NCBI GenBank assembly: GCA_035686365.1
Contig: DASRZM010000083.1
Span: 1 to 39,786 of the forward strand
Direction of reading: 5' to 3'
DNA: 39,786 nt
Source of the DNA: DASRZM01 sp035686365
GTDB taxonomy: Bacteria > Pseudomonadota > Gammaproteobacteria > Xanthomonadales > Xanthomonadaceae
Shown: piece by piece, positions 16,888 through 24,696 of the stretch
Position numbering within the stretch: the first letter of the stretch is position 1
How the letters are laid out: every line of letters starts with the position of its first letter
Notes under the pieces: model-generated
Told to the model about the DNA's origin: nothing
What the model saw: the letters and a program-made list of their open reading frames with translations, nothing else
Database searches by the model: none
Program-made: the position numbers and the translations under genes

Positions 16888-18694
16888 AGTCGAGGCGACC
16901 GTCGCAGTCGCGCTGCTGGGCTGCGCCGATCCCGCGCGCGAGCAGTTGCGGCGTGCGCTGCTCGAGTGCGGCGCCGAACTCGTGTTCGAGGCCGACCCGC
17001 GCGAGACCGATCCGGAATCGCTGAAGGGCAGCCATCCGGCGGTGGTGATCGTCAACCTGGATTCGAGCATCGAGGACGCGGTCGATGCATTGCAGCCGGT
17101 GCTCGAGGACCCGGCGATCAACGTCGTGTTCAACGACAGCGAGGTCACGCGCCAGCTCGAAGGCTGGGATCTTGCGCGCTGGGCGCGGCACCTGGCAGCG
17201 AAGGTGCTCGGTCACGCCGACGTCAATCCGCCGGCGCCCAGTACCGCCGAGTGGGTGCCGATGCGCGACCTGCAGCCGGGTCCCGGTGCACCGCCGACGC
17301 CGGCCCAGCAGGCCGGCGAACGCGCGATCGAGGAGTTCGAGATCGAGGCCGAGGAAGTGGCCGATTCGGTGCCGATCGACTACATGCCGATGCCCGAGAC
17401 CCCCGATGGTCGACCCGTGGAAACCGGCGCCGGGGAATCGCTGGACATGGACCTCTCCGGCCTGGAGGACGCCATGGGCGAGGCGGGCCGGAAGCCGGAA
17501 CTGGCGCCGCGCGCGGTACCCGGCGTGCCCGAGGCCGGGCACGATGCCGAGTCGGTCATGCCACCGCTGGATCTGGACGCGCTCGAGGCGGCGCTGCAGG
17601 CCGGTGCGCCGGAGCCGGTGGAAGCCGCCCCGTCCTCGGCCGAGGTCGAAGCACCGGCGGCGGCTGAGCCGGACACGCCAGCGGACGATGAGGACATGAT
17701 CGAGGCCGCCCTCGAGCACTTCGACCTCGACGCCGACGCGCCCGAGGACTTCTCGCATTTCAGTCAGGAGGATCCCGGAACGCAGCTGGATGCCGACCTC
17801 GACGCGCTGTCCGAGACTCTGGATCGCGGGCTCTCCGGGGCGGAGGACGGCGACGGCGTGGTGGACCTTCAGTTCGGGGAGGACGATCCGGCAATCTCGG
17901 GCCCGGGACCCGGCGTGGGCGCCGAGCCGGCGCCGGTCGCGAAGGACGCCGGCGGTTCGGGCCTGGATTTCAGTTCCCTGGAACTGACGCCGATGGACGA
18001 GGAGGACGAATCGGACGCTCCTGTCGCTGCCGCAGCCGCCGACATCGACTTCGGTTCCCTCAATCTGTCGCTGGAGCCGGTCGAGGGCGAGGCCGCGGCG
18101 AAGCCCGAAACCGGGGCCGGTACGATCGACCGCGTAATCGTGCTGGGCGCATCGATCGGGGGTCCGGATGCATTGCGCGGATTCCTGGCGGGCATACCCG
18201 AGGATTTCCCGGCCGTATTCCTGCTCGCCCAGCACCTGGACAACGGCTTCTTCGAGCGCCTGGCCGCACAGCTGCAGAAAGCGGCGCGGTTGCCGGTGCG
18301 AGTTCCCGGGGACAGCCACCGGGCCCGTCGCGGAGAGGTCCTGGTGATCCCCGGAGACGAAACCGTGTCGCTTGCTGCCGACGGTACCGTCACGCGGGTG
18401 CCATGCGCCGAGCCCCCGCGTTATCGCCCCTGCATCGACGAGGTCCTGCGCATGGCCGCCGACGGCTTCGGTGCCAACGCGACCGCGATCATATTCAGCG
18501 GCATGGCCGGTGATGCCGTGGAGGGCAGCGTTTACCTGGCCTCCAAGGGCGGCGAGGTGTGGGCGCAGACGCCCGATTCGTGCGTGGTCAGTTCGATGGT
18601 CGACGGCGCATGCTCCCGCGGCGTGGTCGAGTTCATCGGCACGCCGCGCGAACTGGCCGATTACTGCGTGCACCGGTTCGGAGATGCCGGCTGA
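16871..18694 (+). CDS. chpB: ChpB, CheB-type receptor methylesterase with long N-terminal extension
   Basis: The C-terminal third is a CheB methylesterase, which would remove methyl groups from PilJ. Its catalytic triad is visible: Ser 428 in GASIGGP, His 455 in AQHL, Asp 548 in SGMAGDAVEG. The 607-residue protein is far longer than usual (about 340-370). Residues 1-125 look like a degenerate receiver: no acidic pair follows the first strand (LLGCADP) and the third strand ends VVIVNLDSS without the usual acceptor context. Residues 130-415 are an acidic linker with repeated short motifs such as LDFSSLEL and IDFGSLNL. The GTG start at 16871 overlaps chpA by 17 bases. The methylesterase call is firm; control by phosphorylation is doubtful. 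Confidence 0.9.
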   Translation: MAAPAEVEATVAVALLGCADPAREQLRRALLECGAELVFEADPRETDPESLKGSHPAVVIVNLDSSIEDAVDALQPVLEDPAINVVFNDSEVTRQLEGWDLARWARHLAAKVLGHADVNPPAPSTAEWVPMRDLQPGPGAPPTPAQQAGERAIEEFEIEAEEVADSVPIDYMPMPETPDGRPVETGAGESLDMDLSGLEDAMGEAGRKPELAPRAVPGVPEAGHDAESVMPPLDLDALEAALQAGAPEPVEAAPSSAEVEAPAAAEPDTPADDEDMIEAALEHFDLDADAPEDFSHFSQEDPGTQLDADLDALSETLDRGLSGAEDGDGVVDLQFGEDDPAISGPGPGVGAEPAPVAKDAGGSGLDFSSLELTPMDEEDESDAPVAAAAADIDFGSLNLSLEPVEGEAAAKPETGAGTIDRVIVLGASIGGPDALRGFLAGIPEDFPAVFLLAQHLDNGFFERLAAQLQKAARLPVRVPGDSHRARRGEVLVIPGDETVSLAADGTVTRVPCAEPPRYRPCIDEVLRMAADGFGANATAIIFSGMAGDAVEGSVYLASKGGEVWAQTPDSCVVSSMVDGACSRGVVEFIGTPRELADYCVHRFGDAG

Positions 18695-18759
18695 GTGCAG
18701 CCGGGCCCCGGACCCGATCCGGAACCACACGAGAATTCAGGTCAGGACACAGGCAAGCG

Positions 18760-19236
18760 ATGAAAAAGGCCCACAGCGATCGCGATATCCGTGGCGTGCT
18801 GATCCCGGTCACCAATGGCCGGCTGCTGCTGCCCAACGCCAGCATCGCCGAGGTCATCACCTACGCCGAACCCGAGCCGGTCGAGGGCGGGCCGAGCTGG
18901 CTGCTGGGGCGCGTGCGCTGGAGGGGCTGGCGGCTGCCGCTGGTATCGTTCGCGCGCCTGGCCGGCTACGCCGACAGCGAGGGCGAGCTGGGTGCGAAGG
19001 TGGCCGTGCTCAAGGCGCTGGGGGACAACCCGGGCCTGCCGTATTTCGCCGTGCTGACCCAGGGCTTTCCGCGCCTGACCACGGTCTCGCGGGACGAACT
19101 GGTCCCGCGTGATGACGGCGGCGGGCCGCGCGAGGGGGTGCTCGGCGACGTGCTGGTCCGCGACAATGAAGCCGCGATCCCCGACCTGGCCGCGCTCGAG
19201 CAGCGCATCGTCGAGGCGATGGCCGGAGCGCAGTGA
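18760..19236 (+). CDS. chpC: ChpC, CheW-like adaptor
   Basis: This 158-residue CheW-like protein contains VLIPVTNGRLLLPNASIAEVI, SWLLGRVRWRGWRLPLVSFARL (in pieces), and a conserved C-terminal segment with DEAAIPDLAAL-like spacing. In P. aeruginosa ChpC is a second adaptor that couples further receptor inputs to ChpA. I chose the ATG at 18760, 65 bases after chpB; longer in-frame starts fall inside chpB. It ends the plus-strand cluster. chpD and chpE, which follow in pseudomonads, are absent, and convergent rsmE comes next. Confidence 0.88.
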   Translation: MKKAHSDRDIRGVLIPVTNGRLLLPNASIAEVITYAEPEPVEGGPSWLLGRVRWRGWRLPLVSFARLAGYADSEGELGAKVAVLKALGDNPGLPYFAVLTQGFPRLTTVSRDELVPRDDGGGPREGVLGDVLVRDNEAAIPDLAALEQRIVEAMAGAQ

Positions 19237-19353
19237 CGGCGATACGTGCCGCCGCTGCGGATTGACGGCACCGTTCGTCGTCGGCGCAGTCGAAGCTCGT
19301 CCCGAGTACGTGGAAGCAGATTTCCGGTCGCCGCTTCATGCGCTCCGCATGTC

Positions 19354-19463
19354 GTGCAGCGGTCCGGTATCGATCGCGGGGATCGCCGTGAATCCATCCA
19401 TGGAGGCTCTTTGGCGGCATTCATGCCGCCAACGTCCCCGCAATCGATACCGGACCGCTGCAC
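19354..19463. repeat. 110-bp palindromic element, copy B
   Basis: This is the second copy of the element at 1639-1748, with the same length. The outer 20-bp arms are perfect inverted repeats (GTGCAGCGGTCCGGTATCGA and its complement). The inner hairpin is TTGGCGGCAT-TC-ATGCCGCCAA, again perfect although its bases differ from copy A. It lies in the convergent chpC-rsmE gap. The remainder of that gap (19237-19353 and 19464-19501) shows no gene. Confidence 0.75.
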
Positions 19464-19501
19464 TCGTCTGGATGCAAGATCGGCCAGGCGCAAGTCCGCC
19501 A

Positions 19502-20236
19502 TCAGGTCCAGTCGCCGAACCGCGCCGCCAGCGCCGCCAGCGCCGCCAGTCCCGCGGTCTCGGTGCGCAGGATGCGCGGCCCCAGCCGCAGCCCCGCGAA
19601 GCCGGCCGCGCGCAGGACCTGCTCGTCGGCCTCGGACAGCCCGCCTTCCGGCCCCACGACCAAGACGATGTCGGCATGGCCCCCGCAATCGGCCACCGCA
19701 CGCTCACCGGCGGGCAGCAGCGCCAGCCGCAGCGCAGCGGGGTCCGCGGCCGCGGCGAACCGCGGCAGGGCCACCGGCTCGTCCAGCGCCGGCAGCCGTG
19801 CGCGCCCGCACTGCTCGCAGGCGGCGGCGAGCACGCCGCGCCAGTGGGCCATGCGCCGTACCAGCCGCTCGCCTTCGAGCCGCACCTCGGTGCGGCCGGT
19901 CAGCAGCGGTACCACGCGCCTCGCACCCAGCTCCGTGGCCTTCTGCAGCACCAGGTCCATCTTCTCGCCGCGCGCCAGCGCCTGCGCCAGGGTCATGCGC
20001 AAGGGTGACTCCGGCGCCGCCGCCGGCCCGGCTGCCAGCACCCGCACTTCCGCGCCGCGGCGGGGTGTGGCCACCAGCTCGGCTTCGTAGTCGTTTCCGT
20101 CGCCGTTGAACAGCAGCAGCCGGGCGCCGACGGAAAGGCGCAACACCCGTGTGAGGTGGCTGCTGGCCGCCTCGGGCAGCAGCAGCGTGGCGCCCGGCGT
20201 CAGCGCAGCGTCGATGTAGGTCCGGATACGTCGCAT
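19502..20236 (-). CDS. rsmE: 16S rRNA m3U1498 methyltransferase RsmE
   Basis: RsmE methylates N3 of U1498 in 16S rRNA, using S-adenosylmethionine. The 244-residue protein begins MRRIRTYI, has an N-terminal PUA-like part (SSHLTRVLRLSVGARLLLFNGD in pieces), then the SPOUT core with QALARGEKMDLVLQKATELG, VVGPEGGLSEADE and the knot segment LGPRILRTETA. The start at 20236 is the first Met giving the family N terminus; further upstream the frame has no family resemblance. bioA lies 61 bases upstream on the same strand, the same pairing as in pseudomonads. Confidence 0.95.
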   Translation of the reverse strand: MRRIRTYIDAALTPGATLLLPEAASSHLTRVLRLSVGARLLLFNGDGNDYEAELVATPRRGAEVRVLAAGPAAAPESPLRMTLAQALARGEKMDLVLQKATELGARRVVPLLTGRTEVRLEGERLVRRMAHWRGVLAAACEQCGRARLPALDEPVALPRFAAAADPAALRLALLPAGERAVADCGGHADIVLVVGPEGGLSEADEQVLRAAGFAGLRLGPRILRTETAGLAALAALAARFGDWT

Positions 20237-20297
20237 TGTCCAGGCCCAGCCGGCGGGCGGCCATTGTTGCAGACGCCTTGCCGGTCCGCAGCGCCGG

Positions 20298-21665
20298 TCA
20301 GGCGGTCGCCGCGTCGATGGCCGCCTGCGTCGCCGTCCCGAGCTTTTCGAGCTCGTCCTCCCCGATGCAGTACGGCGGCATCCAGTACAAGACCTCGCCG
20401 AGCGGGCGAAGCACCACGCCGTGCTCCAGTGCCGCCCGGTAGGCCGCGAGCCCGCGGCGCTCACCCGGGTCCCAGGTGCGCCGCGTGGCCTTGTCGGCGA
20501 CCAGTTCGATGGCCGCGATCATGCCGGTCTGGCGCACCTCGCCTACGTGGGGATGATCGGCAAATCGCTGTAGTCGCGCGGACATCGCCGTTGCCAGGAC
20601 CCGGTTGCGCTCGATCACCGGTTCCTCCTCGAAGATCGACAGCGTGGCATTGGCGGCGGCGCAGGCCACCGGATTGCCGGTGTAGCTGTGCGAGTGCAGG
20701 AATGCGCGTTCGCGGGAGTCGTCCAGGAAGCACTCGTACACCCGGGCGGTGGTGAGCACCGCCGCCAGCGGCAGGCAGCCGCCGGTCAGACCCTTGGACA
20801 GGCACAGGAAATCCGGCGAGACGCCGGCCTGTTCGCAGGCGAACAGCGTCCCGGTGCGGCCGAAGCCCACGGCGATCTCGTCGGCGATCAGGTGCACGTC
20901 GTGGGCGTCGCAAAGCGCCCGGACCTCGCGCAGCCAGGCCGGGTGGTGCATGCGCATGCCCGCGGCGCACTGCACCAGCGGTTCCAGGATCACGGCGCAG
21001 ACGCTGCCGGCATGGCGCTCCAGCAACGCACCCAGCTCGGTGGCGCGGCGCAGCGCGCAGGCCTCGGCACATTCGCCGGGTTCCGCCTGCCAGGCATCGG
21101 GGGAGGCGGCCAGCAGGGGCTCGAGCAGCAGCGGTGCGTAGGTGCGCCGGTACAGCGGGATGTCGGTGACCGACAGCGCGCCCAGGGTTTCGCCGTGATA
21201 CCCGCCGGTCAGCGCCACGAACCGGGTGCGCTGGTCCTGGCCGCGGTTGCGGAAGCTGTGGAAGCTCATCTTCAACGCCACCTCGACCGCCGCCGAGCCG
21301 TTGTCGGCGTAGAACACGCGTGCCAGGCCCGGCGGCGCCACCTGCAGCAGGCGCTCGGCCAGCGTCACCGCCGGCTCGTGGGTGAAGCCGGCCAGCAGCA
21401 CGTGCTCGAGCCCGGCAGCCTGCCGCGCCACCGCCGCGGCGATGCGCGGGTGGGCGTGGCCGAACAGGTTGGTCCACCAGGAGCTGATCGCATCCAGATA
21501 CCGCCGGCCCTCGAAGTCCTCCAGCCAGGCCCCGCTCGCGCGCCGGATCGGGACCAGCGGCAGGCCGTCGGCCACCAGGTGCTCGCGCATCTGCGTGCAC
21601 GGGTGCCAGAGCACGGCCAGATCGCGTTCGATCATCGACCGGTTGCCGGAGCCGGATCGTGTCAT
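20298..21665 (-). CDS. bioA: Adenosylmethionine-8-amino-7-oxononanoate aminotransferase
   Basis: BioA is a PLP enzyme that converts KAPA to DAPA in biotin synthesis with S-adenosylmethionine as amino donor. The 455-residue protein has WHPCTQM near its start, SSWWTNLFGHAHPRI, FYADNGSAAVEVALKM, GYHGETLGALSV, the cofactor-site Asp in LIADEIAVGFGRTGT, and the PLP-binding Lys in LCLSKGLTGG. An ATG 30 bases downstream (21635, MIERDLAVLW) would also fit; neither has a clear ribosome site. It diverges from gspG with only 23 bases between starts. No other biotin genes are in the window. Confidence 0.93.
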   Translation of the reverse strand: MTRSGSGNRSMIERDLAVLWHPCTQMREHLVADGLPLVPIRRASGAWLEDFEGRRYLDAISSWWTNLFGHAHPRIAAAVARQAAGLEHVLLAGFTHEPAVTLAERLLQVAPPGLARVFYADNGSAAVEVALKMSFHSFRNRGQDQRTRFVALTGGYHGETLGALSVTDIPLYRRTYAPLLLEPLLAASPDAWQAEPGECAEACALRRATELGALLERHAGSVCAVILEPLVQCAAGMRMHHPAWLREVRALCDAHDVHLIADEIAVGFGRTGTLFACEQAGVSPDFLCLSKGLTGGCLPLAAVLTTARVYECFLDDSRERAFLHSHSYTGNPVACAAANATLSIFEEEPVIERNRVLATAMSARLQRFADHPHVGEVRQTGMIAAIELVADKATRRTWDPGERRGLAAYRAALEHGVVLRPLGEVLYWMPPYCIGEDELEKLGTATQAAIDAATA

Positions 21666-21670
21666 CGCTC

Positions 21671-21679
21671 TGCTACCAT
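21671..21679 (+). promoter_or_regulatory. Possible extended -10 promoter for gspG
   Basis: TGCTACCAT fits an extended -10 (TG, one base, TACCAT at 21674-21679) ending nine bases before the gspG ATG. The only nearby -35-like hexamer, TTGCCG at 21643, is too far away at 25 bases. If used, the transcript would be nearly leaderless, so the call is weak. Confidence 0.25.
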
Positions 21680-21688
21680 CCCCGCGCC

Positions 21689-22156
21689 ATGCCTGCAAAC
21701 TCGACCATGATTCCAAGCCCGCCGCGCCGTGTCCATGCGCGCGGCGCAGGCTTCACGCTGATCGAGGTGATGGTGGTGGTCGCGATCCTGGCGATCCTGG
21801 CCGCCTTCGTGATTCCACAGTTCATGGACCGCCCCGGCGAGGCGCGGCAGGTGCGCGCGCGTGCCGACATCCAGGCGGTCGTGACCGCGCTGAACCTCTA
21901 CAAGCTGGACAACTTCAGCTATCCGGCCACCGAGCAGGGACTGCGCGCGCTGGTGGAGAAGCCCGGCGGACAGCCCGAGGCGCCCAACTGGCGCACCGGC
22001 GGCTACATCGACCGTGTGCCCAGGGATCCGTGGGGACGCGAGTACGTCTATCTGAATCCCGGCCAGCACGGCGCGATCGACGTGTACTCGCTGGGCGCCG
22101 ACGGCCGTCCCGGCGGCGAAGGCGAGAATGCGGACGTCGGCAACTGGAGCGACTGA
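21689..22156 (+). CDS. gspG: Type II secretion major pseudopilin GspG
   Basis: GspG is the main subunit of the periplasmic pseudopilus that works as a piston in type II secretion. The 155-residue protein has a short basic leader ending in Gly, then the prepilin-peptidase site GAG/FTLIEVMVVVAILAILAAF. The GspG globular signature follows: ARADIQAVVTALNLYKLDNF, YPATEQGLRALVEKP, and RVPRDPWGREYVYLNPG with the calcium-site region near SLGADGRPGGEGENADVGNW. It opens the gsp run; gspE and gspF, which usually precede it, are absent. An ATG at 21707 is an alternative start with a shorter leader. Confidence 0.95.
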   Translation: MPANSTMIPSPPRRVHARGAGFTLIEVMVVVAILAILAAFVIPQFMDRPGEARQVRARADIQAVVTALNLYKLDNFSYPATEQGLRALVEKPGGQPEAPNWRTGGYIDRVPRDPWGREYVYLNPGQHGAIDVYSLGADGRPGGEGENADVGNWSD

Positions 22157-22166
22157 GCACACCCGT

Positions 22167-22694
22167 GTGCCGCGCGCAGACGGCGCGCGCGCGCCGGCGT
22201 GCGGGTTCACGCTGATCGAGTTGCTGGTGGTATTGGCGATCGTGGCGGCGATGCTGGCCGCAGTGACGCTCTCGGTCGGCGGGACGGGCGCGCGCCGGCT
22301 GGAGAACGCCGCCCGCGGCATGCAGGCGGCCATGGCACTGGCCTGCGAGCGTGCGCAGGTGACCGGGCGCGATTACGGGGTCGATCTTTCCGGCGGGCTG
22401 TTCCGGGCAGGACCGCTGCGGGCGCAGGCGTGGCAGCCGCTCGACGGCGCCAGCGGTGACCCGCTTCGCACCCGTGCGATCGACGCCGGTGTGGAACTGC
22501 GGCTGCGGCGCGACGGCCGACCGTTCCCGTTGGCCAAGGTCGCCTCGCCGCGCCCGGCGCTGGCCTGCCACGCTTCCGGCGAGCTGACGCCGTTCGAGCT
22601 GGAACTGCGCTCACCGGACGTGGCGGCGCGCTGGCTGCTGCATGGTGACCTGGGCGGGACGCTGGCGCTGGAGCGCATCGATGAGGCGGGCTGA
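22167..22694 (+). CDS. gspH: Type II secretion minor pseudopilin GspH
   Basis: This minor pseudopilin of about 175 residues has a 13-residue leader ending ACG, the cleavage and helix segment FTLIELLVVLAIVAAMLAA, then ENAARGMQAAMALACERAQ, as in GspH proteins that cap the pseudopilus. I prefer the GTG at 22167, ten bases after gspG; an ATG at 22128 inside gspG would lengthen the leader to 26 residues. The GFTLIE site and position between gspG and gspI make the call firm; the start is less so. Confidence 0.88.
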   Translation: MPRADGARAPACGFTLIELLVVLAIVAAMLAAVTLSVGGTGARRLENAARGMQAAMALACERAQVTGRDYGVDLSGGLFRAGPLRAQAWQPLDGASGDPLRTRAIDAGVELRLRRDGRPFPLAKVASPRPALACHASGELTPFELELRSPDVAARWLLHGDLGGTLALERIDEAG

Positions 22695-23049
22695 GCGCTG
22701 CGGCTTCACCCTGCTCGAAGTCCTCATCGCGCTGCTGCTGGCGGCGCTGGCGCTCAGCGCGCTGGTGCGCGCCGCCGGCAACGAGGCGCGCGCACTGGCG
22801 ATCGCGCGCGAGGCGACGCTCGCGCAGTGGGTTGCTGCCAACGTGATCGCCGAGACCCGGCTGGCCGGCACGCCGATGCCCGGAGCGCGACGCGACGGCG
22901 AAGTCCGGATGGGTGGCGTGCGCTGGCGCTGGCAGCTTGTGGTGGCGGCGACCGACGCCCCGGACATCCGCCGTCTCGACGTGCGGGTGTACACCGCCGA
23001 TGCGCAATCCCCGGCAGCCTCGCTGTCGGGATTCGCCGGAGCACGCTGA
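22681..23049 (+). CDS. gspI: Type II secretion minor pseudopilin GspI
   Basis: This is a 122-residue minor pseudopilin with a very short leader, MRRAERCG, then FTLLEVLIALLLAALALSAL, and the family segment QWVAANVIAETRLAG. GspI forms the tip complex with GspJ and GspK. The ATG at 22681 overlaps the end of gspH by 14 bases, and the TGA is followed immediately by the gspJ GTG, so the genes are tightly packed. Confidence 0.92.
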   Translation: MRRAERCGFTLLEVLIALLLAALALSALVRAAGNEARALAIAREATLAQWVAANVIAETRLAGTPMPGARRDGEVRMGGVRWRWQLVVAATDAPDIRRLDVRVYTADAQSPAASLSGFAGAR

Positions 23050-23050
23050 G

Positions 23051-23632
23051 GTGCGCGGCTACAGCCTCGTGGAACTGCTGGTGGCCCTGGCCCTGTTCGC
23101 GGTGATCGCAGTGCTCGTCTATGGTGGCCTGGACCAGCTCGCCGGGGCCGGCACGCAACTGCAGCAGGCCAGCGGCAGGCTTTCGGCCCTGCAGCGCGCG
23201 GTGGACCGCATCGGGGACGACCTGCGCCAGGCCGTGGAGCGTCCGGTGCGCGGCGGCCATGGCGGGTCCCTGCCGGCACTGGTCGGCGGGTCGGACGTGA
23301 TCGAACTCACCCGTGGCGGCCATGGCAACTCGCTCGCATTGCCGCGCGCCGAACTCGAGCGCGTGGGCTGGCGCCTCGCCGGAGACCGGCTGCAGCGCCT
23401 GCGTTTCCACGTGCTGGACCGTCTGCCGGCAACCGACCCCCGCGAAGACGTCCTGCTCGAGCAGGTCGAGCGCTTCGAGTTGCGCTACCTGGACGTGCGC
23501 GGCGGCGTGCACGCGCGATGGCCGGTCCCGGAGAGCAACCAGCTTCTGCCGCGCGCCGTGGAAGTGCGCATGACGGTGGTCGACTTCGGCGAGATCCGGC
23601 GCGTGTTCGAACTGCCGGAGGGCGCGCAATGA
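23051..23632 (+). CDS. gspJ: Type II secretion minor pseudopilin GspJ
   Basis: This 193-residue minor pseudopilin starts with GTG and a three-residue leader (VRG) before YSLVELLVALALFAVIAVLVY. Downstream are ALQRAVDRIGDDLRQAVERPVR and a C-terminal domain ending NQLLPRAVEVRMTVVDFG, as in GspJ of the pseudopilus tip. The unusually short leader is supported by the position directly after the gspI stop. The stop overlaps the gspK start (ATGA). Confidence 0.9.
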   Translation: MRGYSLVELLVALALFAVIAVLVYGGLDQLAGAGTQLQQASGRLSALQRAVDRIGDDLRQAVERPVRGGHGGSLPALVGGSDVIELTRGGHGNSLALPRAELERVGWRLAGDRLQRLRFHVLDRLPATDPREDVLLEQVERFELRYLDVRGGVHARWPVPESNQLLPRAVEVRMTVVDFGEIRRVFELPEGAQ

Positions 23633-24543
23633 GGCGCCAGCGCGGCATCGCGTTGCTGGTCACGGTGCTGGCCGTGGCGCTGGCCGTCGTGCTGGTGGCT
23701 GCGCTGGTCCAGCGCGGCGCCACGGCGCAGGCGCGCACCCTGGTCTCGTTGCGGGCGGAGCAGACCTGGCAACTGCAACGCGGGCTGGAACTGTTCGCCG
23801 CACGCATCCTGCGCGAGGACGCCGCGCGCAGCGGTGCGGTGGACCACCACGGCGAGCCTTGGGCGCAGCCGATGCCGCCGATCGAGGTCCCCGGCGCCCG
23901 CATCGGCGGACGCCTGCGCGATCTGGGCGGTTGTCTGAACCTCAATGCCCTGGGCCAGGAGCCTGGCGGCGAGCTCGCAAGGCAACGCCTGCAGCGCCTG
24001 CTGCGCGCGCTCGGCCAGGATCCACTGCTCGCCGAGAAGCTGGCCGACTGGATCGATGCCGACCAGGATCCGCGCGCGGGCGGTGCCGAGGACGCAGCCT
24101 ACCGCCAGGCCCGGCCACCGCACCGGACCGCCAACCGGCCCTTCGCACACGTCTCGGAACTGCGACTGGTGATCGGCATCGACGCCGCCGCCTACGAGGC
24201 GCTGGCTCCGCACGTGTGCGCGTTGCCCGCGGACCACCTGATCAACCTGAACACGGCCGCCCCGGCGCTGTGGATGGCGCTGGACGAGCGCATCGGCGCC
24301 GGCATGGCCGAGCGGCTGGCGCGCGGGGGGCAGGCGCGCTACGGGTCGATCGACGCCGTGGGCGAGGAGCTGGCGCGGCTGGGACTTTCCCAGGTCGCGC
24401 TCTCGGGGGTTGCTGTGGGTACGCGCTACTTCGTCGCCGAGGCCGAGATCGACGCCGACGGCCTGCCGTTCCTGTATTCGAGCCTGCTGCGCCGCGACGA
24501 GGATGCGACGCGCGTACTGGCGCGGGTGCGCGGGACGTACTGA
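23629..24543 (+). CDS. gspK: Type II secretion minor pseudopilin GspK
   Basis: GspK is the large capping pseudopilin. The 304-residue protein has the leader MRRQRG and the hydrophobic helix IALLVTVLAVALAVVLVAAL. As is characteristic for GspK it lacks the +5 Glu. Diagnostic parts include GGCLNLNALG, LADWIDADQDPRAGGAEDAAY (in pieces), RPFAHVSELRLV and LINLNTAAPALWMAL. After it comes a 153-base gap holding a likely promoter for gspL. Confidence 0.93.
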   Translation: MRRQRGIALLVTVLAVALAVVLVAALVQRGATAQARTLVSLRAEQTWQLQRGLELFAARILREDAARSGAVDHHGEPWAQPMPPIEVPGARIGGRLRDLGGCLNLNALGQEPGGELARQRLQRLLRALGQDPLLAEKLADWIDADQDPRAGGAEDAAYRQARPPHRTANRPFAHVSELRLVIGIDAAAYEALAPHVCALPADHLINLNTAAPALWMALDERIGAGMAERLARGGQARYGSIDAVGEELARLGLSQVALSGVAVGTRYFVAEAEIDADGLPFLYSSLLRRDEDATRVLARVRGTY

Positions 24544-24662
24544 GCCCGAACCGGCACGCGTCCGGCCCGGGTCCGCCCGCGCGCCCCGGTGCGCGTGGCG
24601 CGAGCTTGGGATTCGCGGCGTGCGGTCGTGGGTCCGGCCGCACCCTCGGCCCACAGGGGCCT

Positions 24663-24671
24663 TGTTACAAT
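24663..24671 (+). promoter_or_regulatory. Extended -10 promoter upstream of gspL
   Basis: TGTTACAAT is a good extended -10 element (TG, one base, TACAAT at 24666-24671), 25 bases before the gspL ATG. No strong -35 is seen, which extended -10 promoters can tolerate. It would let gspL-M-N and the genes beyond be transcribed apart from the pseudopilin genes. Confidence 0.5.
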
Positions 24672-24696
24672 CGCAGCCCGCTTCCGACCGCATGCC

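Noticed and set aside
10318..17148. A 2276-codon open frame antisense to chpA
   Set aside because: It mirrors a third-position GC bias and the GAG/GCC-rich acidic codons of chpA. Its translation is Arg/His/Leu-rich with no recognisable domain, while the plus strand encodes a complete ChpA.
19237..19353. A small gene or RNA between chpC and palindromic element B
   Set aside because: No ribosome site with a sensible short frame, no promoter and no terminator structure apart from element B could be seen.
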